Both the position numbers and the translations under genes were made by a program. A DNA stretch of 25,244 nucleotides from Sphacelaria rigidula (lineage: Eukaryota > Phaeophyceae > Sphacelariales), in assembly GCA_964200075.2 (NCBI GenBank), contig CAXNAA020000171.1, positions 1 through 25,244 on the forward strand, in the 5' to 3' direction. This document shows positions 10,101 through 18,800 of the stretch, in pieces; position 1 is the stretch's first letter, and each line of letters opens with the position of its first letter. Under the pieces are notes generated by a model that saw only the letters and a list, made by a program, of their open reading frames with translations, ran no database searches and was not told where the DNA came from.

Positions 10101-13100
10101 GCCGCCCTCGACAGCAGAGGCGTCGGGCGAACTACCCCCGTCAGCACAGTGGGTCTGGGGAGATGCTGATCCGTTCGACGATGACCATCCAGCAGCTTGA
10201 TCTTCCACATAACCACCCTCGCTCTTGGCCAATACTGGTCGTTCGGGCTCCGCCCGAATTCTCTCTCCACGTGTACCCATCACGGGCATGAATCCAGATT
10301 GAAGGCCGCCCCATCTTCATTGGTATCCGAATCGGATTGCCTGAGGTCACCTTCCCCGCTCTGGGGATTTCGCGAGGATTTCTTTGATCCTTTTAGGAGA
10401 AGGAACTACTCTCTACAAGGGTTTGTGCGAGGGAAGGGGAGTTGAGCGACGCCAGATAACGTTGCGAGTTGAAATCACTTAGTTGCCCTTCGTCTGCATC
10501 TACACGGTGTCGCGTGGATAGTCGTGAGCAGGTCGCATACAGAAGCATTCTTGTCCTTTGGTCATTGATTTCACGAACTTCTTGTGTTTGTCTGTGTCCT
10601 GGGTATGAAGAATGAAGCAACTTTGTTTGTGATGTCTCACCAGGAAAGCGTTTTATCAGGTGAATTATTCCCAGAGTTAACGATAGTACCAGAGCGATTC
10701 GACGCATCAGCTGCCCAATGACACTGTACAGATTATGTGTCGGACATAGATCTCATACGTAGGTTCTAAGGCATGTAGTCAACCAGCCTGGTAGGAGCTA
10801 GTGCGGTTCAGTACAAAGTACCAACAGGAACGGTCCGGGAACCAGTACTGCAGCCAGTGTTCAGTCGAGCCAGAACGGCTCCGCGGCTCTATATTGTACG
10901 CTCTCTAGTTGGGGCTTGGGGCTGAGATTCAGCGAGAGACGGCCCACATAGAGCTATACACCAGCGGGTGACGTCTGAATGAACAATGAAAAGCACGGCG
11001 ATGCAGCGCCCCGCTCGGGTACGTCGTCTGCTCAACCCATCCAGATCTCTCGTGACAATTGCCTTGCTCCGCTATGAATCGGTGTGCTGCGAGGAAGCGC
11101 GCCACGGCCACACGAAACACCTCACAAGTGCACAGACATGACTTCGCCCGCATACTGTTAGGGATATCTACGAAGTCAGAAGTATGGATGCGAGCGCGTT
11201 ACTACTTGCTCCGCTGGTGCTATGGCGCGCTCACCTACTCCGTTGTACTGGAGGCCTTCGACTGGTGTACTTTCTACTCGTGCTTGATCTATTTACCCCG
11301 GCAAAGTTAACCGAAGGATCGCGCGAATTCCCGATCACTATCTGATATCATCGAGATCTTGTTCAAAGACCGTAGTTGTATCTAAAATTAAGCCACCCAA
11401 ATATAGCACCGAAGTACTTCCTCGGTCCCATAAGTAAAGGTACCTAACGGCGATACATTGTTTACGTATGCCAGTGGTGGCGACGATGTTGTGGTTGGGT
11501 TCGTTAGAAAGGCAAAGCGCAGACGAGGTTGATGAAATGAAAAAAAAACGAAAAAAAAAACACTTGTCTTCATCACTAAAACTATGTCGAAATATACCCC
11601 ATTTTGACCCTTTTTGATAATTTCTCCCGCCATCATTGACCGATTTTGGACGTTTTCACGCCGAGCACTAGCAATTATATGCTAACAAAATGTTGGATGG
11701 GGCGTGCGTAGGTTAATGTCACGGGCATGTCCAAAATCAATGGTGGTTTCGCGATTTTCACAATTTTTTACCGATTTTTCGCGATTTTTCGTGTTCCCGT
11801 ATCCATCATGCTTTCCTGGGAAAACGAGCGAAAAATGCTCGTTTTTGGACCGGCCTACTTTTTGTCGACCGCGCGGCTGCATGGTTCAAGGACGAGCTGA
11901 AAATTTTAAACACATTTTCTTAACCCAAAAAACACCGTAGAGTTTATAAAAAAGAAAACGATCGGACATCGTTAAGGGCCCGTACAAATTTAGGTACCTT
12001 TACTTATGGGACAGAGGAAGCATTATTTTTTTGCCGAAGAAACCGTTCTGAATGAGGAATAACTACCCTTGTCTCTCCGGCGCCCGCTACAGGCTTGGGG
12101 ATGGATACACCCGTGAAAACACGGTTCATTGGCGTCACGTCTCGCATGGTGGAGTTGAAAGGAGTAGGATTTCGGGGCCCTTCTACGAGCGAACATCCTT
12201 TGCGTTCCGACAACTCCCCGACCAGAGTATATCCAGCTATCTTTCTGCCTCACGCACGAGTGCCTTGTGCAGATGATCGTAGCAGTGTTGGAAAAAGGTC
12301 GATGTCGACTCTGCTTGGGCCAAATAACATCCTGCCGGATGCAATTACAGCGTTAGCATACTCTCTACAATCAGCCACGAAAAAAGTAGATGCACCCGAT
12401 GTTGGTGGTTCCCTGTTAAACACCAATAATTTGCTCTTTCCAATAAATGCACGGACATGAAACATCCTTACGGTCGTGTGGCGTAGGTTCTACGCCCGCA
12501 TAGTCGGATCTTCACGCGATTTTCAGCCATTGCTCGTATCGAAAACAGATTTTTCCGCCAGGTTTGGCAAATGCGTAACGAGCAGAACCAGCTGATAGTG
12601 ATACTTGTCGGTAATAGGGTGAGGCCTTGGTCAATCTGAGGAGCTAGGCCCTGAAATTTTGACACGATATTTTCATCATCAACACGCGCAACATGTCTCG
12701 GGATTCCAAGTTTTTTTTTTCAGCAAAAACTGGGAGAATGTCATAACTCTGTGAAAGAAACGAAAGTCGACGGCATCCCCAGAAATGTTGTACGTACTTG
12801 CGCGCAGGAGATCCTGGCAAAATTCGGCTAATAACTCCTAAAATTGGGCCCAGCATGGCACTTTTTGTGAGACACCGCTGCGCCCCGGTGGTCAAACTAA
12901 TACACGAGCCTCCACCTACAAAGGTCACAAGTTCGAATCCCGACACGGCCACTTCCTGAGACAGCCACGGCTTATACGCTGCCTCCTGGGTGTCTCACCA
13001 TAGACCCACTACGTGTCGGGCAGATACTCTTGCCCACCAGCTCTGCGGAGAGCGAGACACAAGCTGTGAAGTAGCGTGGAAAAACAATGAAGGAAGGGAA

Positions 13101-15770
13101 GGAGGAAAAATAGACAAAGAAAAGAGAGGGTGATATGAACAGGCAACAGACCTAGGGAGCATCGCTCGACTTGCAAACTGAATAACGAAGTCAACAACCG
13201 ATGGGATAAGACACGGATATCGATTCCTGTGCCACCCCCCGCTCCCTTCCCCTCCCCCCCCCCGTAGTCAGGAGCACAGGGAATAACTTTTTGAACTATT
13301 TCCATCTTGTATCCCTTTCATTTATCTTGCCGCAACATGCGACCAGTATCGAGCGGTAATCAATAAAACGTCAGCACTACGTTTATCACGGTCAAACATG
13401 TATCGTACTGATGGTATTATATCCGCGTTGGCTCCACTGTCTACAATCCAACCCTCGTCACTCCCCACTACCGGTACCGCTTTCCTCTAGGTCTACATGT
13501 AATGAATTCACGCGCTCTCCATTCCTAGGTTCGTCACTGCCAACCGCTGGGGTCATAAACCCTAACTCGGTTCGGCTCTCTTCGACATTTTTCAACGTGG
13601 CTCAAACTGTGTGGTAGCTATTGTCGCACTCTATCATACCACACTTCTGACGCACTCATTTTGGGCACCTAGAAGTCAAATGGCCAATGTCGCTGCATGT
13701 AAAAACACTGCCTACCGTCAGACCCTTCTCCCTCCCCCTTTATCTCCTGGGCGTTAGAGAATGTGGTGGTTGACGTGTAGTACCCCAACCTGAACGATCC
13801 GAAATATGAGTGGTTTTCCACCAGCTTGGTTTCCACGCCCCTTGCACGATGCGGACGTTTTATCGTTACTTGCCAGTAGCACACGGTTGAGTCCCAATCC
13901 CTTCCCCACCTCGCATTTCCTCAGGGTATTCAAATTGTAAGGGTGGGACGAATGATGATTCGTCGGAAATCACGCGCTTTTAGTGTGACTGGTTCGTACC
14001 GTACGAATCCATCCTTGAGCTTTGCTTTCAGAATTTCATCCCAAATACGCCCACCTCAGGCACGTGGAGTAGAGCAAAATATATTGCGTAGAGTTGTTCT
14101 TGATCCGCGGTCAACGTTTTTCTCTATTTTCAATCAAACAGGCCTAAGAAATCGTAGAAATTGGCTATTCGAACCGGCGATGATTCGTCCGACCGTTGAA
14201 AAAAAATGTCCGTTACCACGTGATTATCTCGATCTGCCGAGAGGGTTCCCTCCATGCGAATTATATCCCGCGTGTAGGAGGGGTCCGAGGGAGGGTGAGA
14301 CAACAATAAAAAACTGTGAATCAAATCGCCACCGGTGATTAATACCCCGGGTGTTCGAGCACGCGACTGAATGTTTTATGAACACACAGTAAGCAAAACT
14401 CGCCCGGGTCGGACCCTCGATCATGTATTTTCGGAGGGTAAAATCCTTCGTGGACATCGAACTTGGCGCCCATAGTATCTGGAGAACAGCGCTTCCTTCC
14501 GCACATCCCGCACGACGACGACGGGAGGATGAGATCGCTGTACAGTAGCTGATTCCGAGCCGTTTTAGCCGATGTGTGGTACAACAAAAGCTTGATGTTC
14601 GCCGCCTTTTGGTGTCATCCACTCTTGTGGAAAAACGGTGGAAAACGCCAGAAGTAAAAAATCATGATCCATAGAAAGTTGCGTGATGGTACATGACCTA
14701 TTTTTACAAAGTTTCAGGATCTACCTCCCAATAACGGCGTGAAGGTTTGCGCGTTTGTGGAGGACGTGGGCTTGAAACGTGCAACTCCAAACTACTTGGG
14801 TTTAGTATATAAACGTCTTTTGAAGTGAACTTTACGCCAAGGCAAGAAAGCTGTATGAAGTTTTCGAGATTCTGCACCGAACTTTGTACATGTGTTCCTT
14901 GGACGATCCCAGGACGCGTCATTTCATTATTTTATCTTTTAGGGCATTATGTACCGCCTTCCGGGGGTCTTCATACTGGGAAGCTCGGAAGCCGGTGGAG
15001 AACGGAGAAACCATGAAATTTGTCAAGAACACAATTTTTTCATTTGGAGCATCAATACCTACGGATCTGCCAAGTCTGAGGGCGATCTGTGCTTTTCTAC
15101 AACAGATACAGGGGACACCGTCACGAGGCTCCCTGGGTCTTTTGTTCTTATCATTAGTGGAAATTAGACGTCGCCAACACCCGACGTCACCGAAACATCA
15201 CGGTTTCGGGTATAATTCGACCCCGTAGTCACCGTTTTCAAATGTGTTTTTTTTCGATAGATTCCCGAGCCGATGACGGTGACTACGATTTGAAGCATGT
15301 AGAGATTGGGTGGAAATTGGGCTTGGAATTCGTTATATCGATCTCGGAACAATTTGGTGGGCGCTGATTGGTCGATATACCATTTCGCCCTTAGCGCTAC
15401 CACTATGGCCTTATACTCAAATCTGACTACGTCACGCTCTTCAGCTGTCCATGGCGGTCAGTATGATATCATGTATGCGACTATTGGTTAGGTACTGCGA
15501 AAGTCATTTGCTGATGACACACTTTTGGGTGGTGAGCGTGAACCAGCCTGTAATTCTTGCAAGCGCGCAACACGCCCTCATCGAAACGTCGCACCTGGTT
15601 AAGGGCATACCTAGGAAGAGTTCTAGGAAACCCTATATATCAGCATGCACTATTACGAAAATCTATTAGTTGAATTCATTCCAAGCGTTCGTCTTTTTAC
15701 TCGAAGTAAAACGAAGATGCCAATTCCCAAGCACCTTGCTACCATCTTGCTGCACCATTCTCGACGATGC

Positions 15771-15811
<41 letters not shown>

Positions 15812-18800
15812 ACCACAAGACTCACCCTCATTTCCTTTGTTTAAAAAACTTGTCAGTATTTATGCTCACACNNNNNNNNNNTTTACAAAAAAAAAAAAAA
15901 AAACCAAATCCCAAACCCCCTGCTCCCCCCTTTCTGCCCCCCTCCCCCCCAAGCCCCCCCCCCCCCCCCCCCCCCGCGGGCATAAACAATATGACATTGC
16001 TAGATATGCCATTGTTATAGAATAAATGCCAGTTGTCGGACCCTACGCTGCACCTCCTACTGTACCGCGTACAGCGATATGGCTGTGCACACCTGACGCA
16101 CTCTCACGCGTAGCTTCCGCCCCTTTCCCCGGGCTGAGGAGATGCTGGATCCCACAAGTCATCGACTACTGTTCTGGCTACCGTACACCACAGTCAACTG
16201 ACCGTACGGTTGTGGAACGTACCCCCTGATTGAAACTTAGGACGCCTTGCATCTTTAGTTCCTTAGTCTGTCGTATCGTCCGCGCTTACTGTACCCTGAA
16301 CAGTACCGCGGTGCCTTCTCTCCACCGATGGTATATCCCAGCCATGGTTTTATCTCCGGTCTTTCGCATAGATTTATTGATACTTTCCTGGGCCATCGAC
16401 TACTGTGCGAGCATGTTTGTAAGACCTAAACAGCATTTTTATTCCCGATAAACCATCATATTTTTAGGTTCTTACCGCACAGTTTCATCGGCCATGGTGG
16501 ACATGAAACCGCAGCAAGATCGTGAACATTTATGCCAGCGGCTTACTGGTGAACTCGCAGTGGACATTCTGTGCTCTAGAGACCTTAAAAAGGTTCGTTG
16601 GTCTAGTGCTTACGGCACGAAGGATGACATAACACCGATCAAGGTGGTAGAAGGTGCGAAGAAGCAAAGCGACCTTCCTCTGACTTCCCTGTAATATTCG
16701 GATGATCATCTCTGGAAGTGGCGATACCAGAAAATGAAGCCACTCATTGTAGGCTGTCATCCAATGGCAAGATAACCAGCCCGCTTCGGGCCGAACAGTC
16801 TTAGCAGGGTGCAGCTCACCTTTTATGCGACTAGCCGAATACATCACGGCGCTTTGCGCTCGATGATTGCGAGCCTGGTCCGGCGAAAACTCGGCGTGCT
16901 TTGTCCCGGCTTTGTAGGTACGCGAGGTCAATGATATTATGACTAGGGCACGCAAGATCATGAGCACACCCCCCCCCCCTACCACCTAAAACCCCACCAG
17001 TTATCATACCAAGATACCCCACAGAGAATGAAGCACACTCACAGTGGTACATGTGCAAAAAAAAACAAGCACTGGACACCGCATCCATCTGCAGGCCGAC
17101 ACCCATGTGGTGAATCATACTTCGAAGACGACACGCCCGCCCTTTCCATCTCACCACGTATACATCGTGTCAGGTGGATCAGTACCGAGACACGGATCGG
17201 TATATCCATGCCTGCACTATTCATTCAGAGGCGCACAAACGTTTCTTGGTGCTGTGTTCGTGGAGTCCACACTCAATCATTTGAAAAAATACTGTTCTGC
17301 TGTTGTGGGAAGCGCCAAATTCACACCAAATTTCGGCCGACTGTCCACCACTTACTTACGCCCCTTTAGGTGACATTCCACTCCCACCTCAACACCATGG
17401 AGGAGACGTTGAACGCCACCAAGAGAGAAAAGGGCGAGGTGGAGTCGCTCACGCGTCAACTAGAGACCGGCTGCACCAAGTCCATGCTCGATTCACAGGC
17501 AAGTAAAGAACGCATGGGCAGCTGACACCAACCCTACGTGAACACAGTTCGAACACATACCGTGCCGACTGTGATGGTCCTCGGTATTCCGATTATCCAT
17601 CGAACGGATTAGTGGCAGCACCCATGCTCAGTAGTAACAGGATTGAACGTGCAGAAATGCATCCACAAAGCTGCAAAAAGAAAGGTCAGGCCAACGTTCT
17701 ACCCGTCGACGTGTGCTGGATCTTCGCCATGATGCAGGAAGCTCACCGGTGTGTAGCAATGGAGCGGCGAGAAAGGAGCCGCGTTATGGCGAGCAAAGGG
17801 CGGGAGGCAGAGACTGCGCGGAAAATGGAGTTGTGGAGGGAGCAGGTACATCGGCCGACCCTACAGTTAACCTACGCGAAAACGAACGCGAGCTCCGGCT
17901 TGTACGCGCCAGTATACTTTATACTGACTGGCATGAAAAAAACCATGCGGGTGCTCCCTTGGCTAGTCTCCAGATGCAAGAATGGATGTCCCAGAGTGTC
18001 TCATTTCTTACTCTGCTCTTTTTTTGCTGCTCCTGACCACGGGCTGGATTGTTGTAACCAGCTCATGTGAGATCATCAATCAATCAACCAGTGTGTCCGG
18101 GTTCAGAGCGACGTGGTCGTGAAAGTAGTCCGCACACGACATGCACTCGATTTTATTTTACTCTGCAGTAGACTTGAACTGAAGTGCGGAAGCTAACCCA
18201 GCCTGAATCACTGCGATCAATCTCCCTCTCTTGCACAGCGGGAGGTAACACGCGTTCGTATGGCGCAAACGTTGAGAGGTGATCTCACCAGCGAGCAGGA
18301 GGCTGACCTGATTGATCTACTCGCAGCCAAGGTTAGTGCGGTGGAACTTTACCAATGCATACCAAGCACGGTACGACGTGGAACGTTGACATTCTCAGGC
18401 TACGGGGTGCAGATGATTTCTTTGCGGCTCATGTAGCTGGGATTTCCAGAACCTCGGGGTACACGACTCTCCAGAGGTTCCGCGTTCCACGGCGGCAGAA
18501 CTGGCACTTGGGGTCCGTGTAGTTCTACTGGCGAGACAGAGCTTGACTACCGTACACACATAGTTTACTCAGGTCAGTCATATACCGACATGTTTCTCTT
18601 TTAGTAGAATTGGGGACCCGAGGATACTTCTGTGTGGTGGTACGTTTGGGAAGCTGGGTATCGCCTTCATGTGCACTGAGTATGTTCGTGTTTCTGCTGC
18701 GCACTATCGATATTTTTTTCCTACCCTGATGTTTTGAATGGCGGATGTGTACTTCGCACTCCCGTCCTTTCCGCAGGAGCGCTCGACTAACGAGCTGCGC

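Larger units (their letters stand above)
4168..17369 (+). other. Intron 1, 13.2 kb, repeat-rich
   Basis: It begins GTAGGT and ends CCCCTTTAG. Both flanking exon ends are phase 0 and the joined protein reads smoothly across a helix (RRRLEHNK then VTFHSHLNTMEE). The intron is over 15 times longer than any other in the gene. It contains inverted-repeat elements, SINE-like loci, hairpins, a gap of Ns and long homopolymers. All open frames inside are short and none is recognisable. Small unseen exons cannot be excluded, though the phases need none. Confidence 0.7.

Noticed and set aside
10080-10289. Minus-strand Gly/Ser/Ala-rich frame, considered as a gag-like or exon fragment
   Set aside because: No motif, no matching splice sites, and neighbouring sequence changes frame with stops.
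10719-10910. Possible LTR with a TATATT-like signal
   Set aside because: No second copy, no TG...CA ends, no primer-binding site and no reverse transcriptase in the window.
13943-14338. 131-residue basic frame
   Set aside because: No family resemblance and no splice sites fitting the host gene; composition is like translated non-coding DNA.
15645-16025. Proline-rich frames across the N gap
   Set aside because: They exist only because of poly-C runs and read through unknown bases.
16494-16694. Possible extra exon (QQDREHLCQRLTGELAVD) with donor AAAAAG|GTTCGT
   Set aside because: Available acceptors put it in the wrong phase relative to exons 1 and 2, which already join cleanly.
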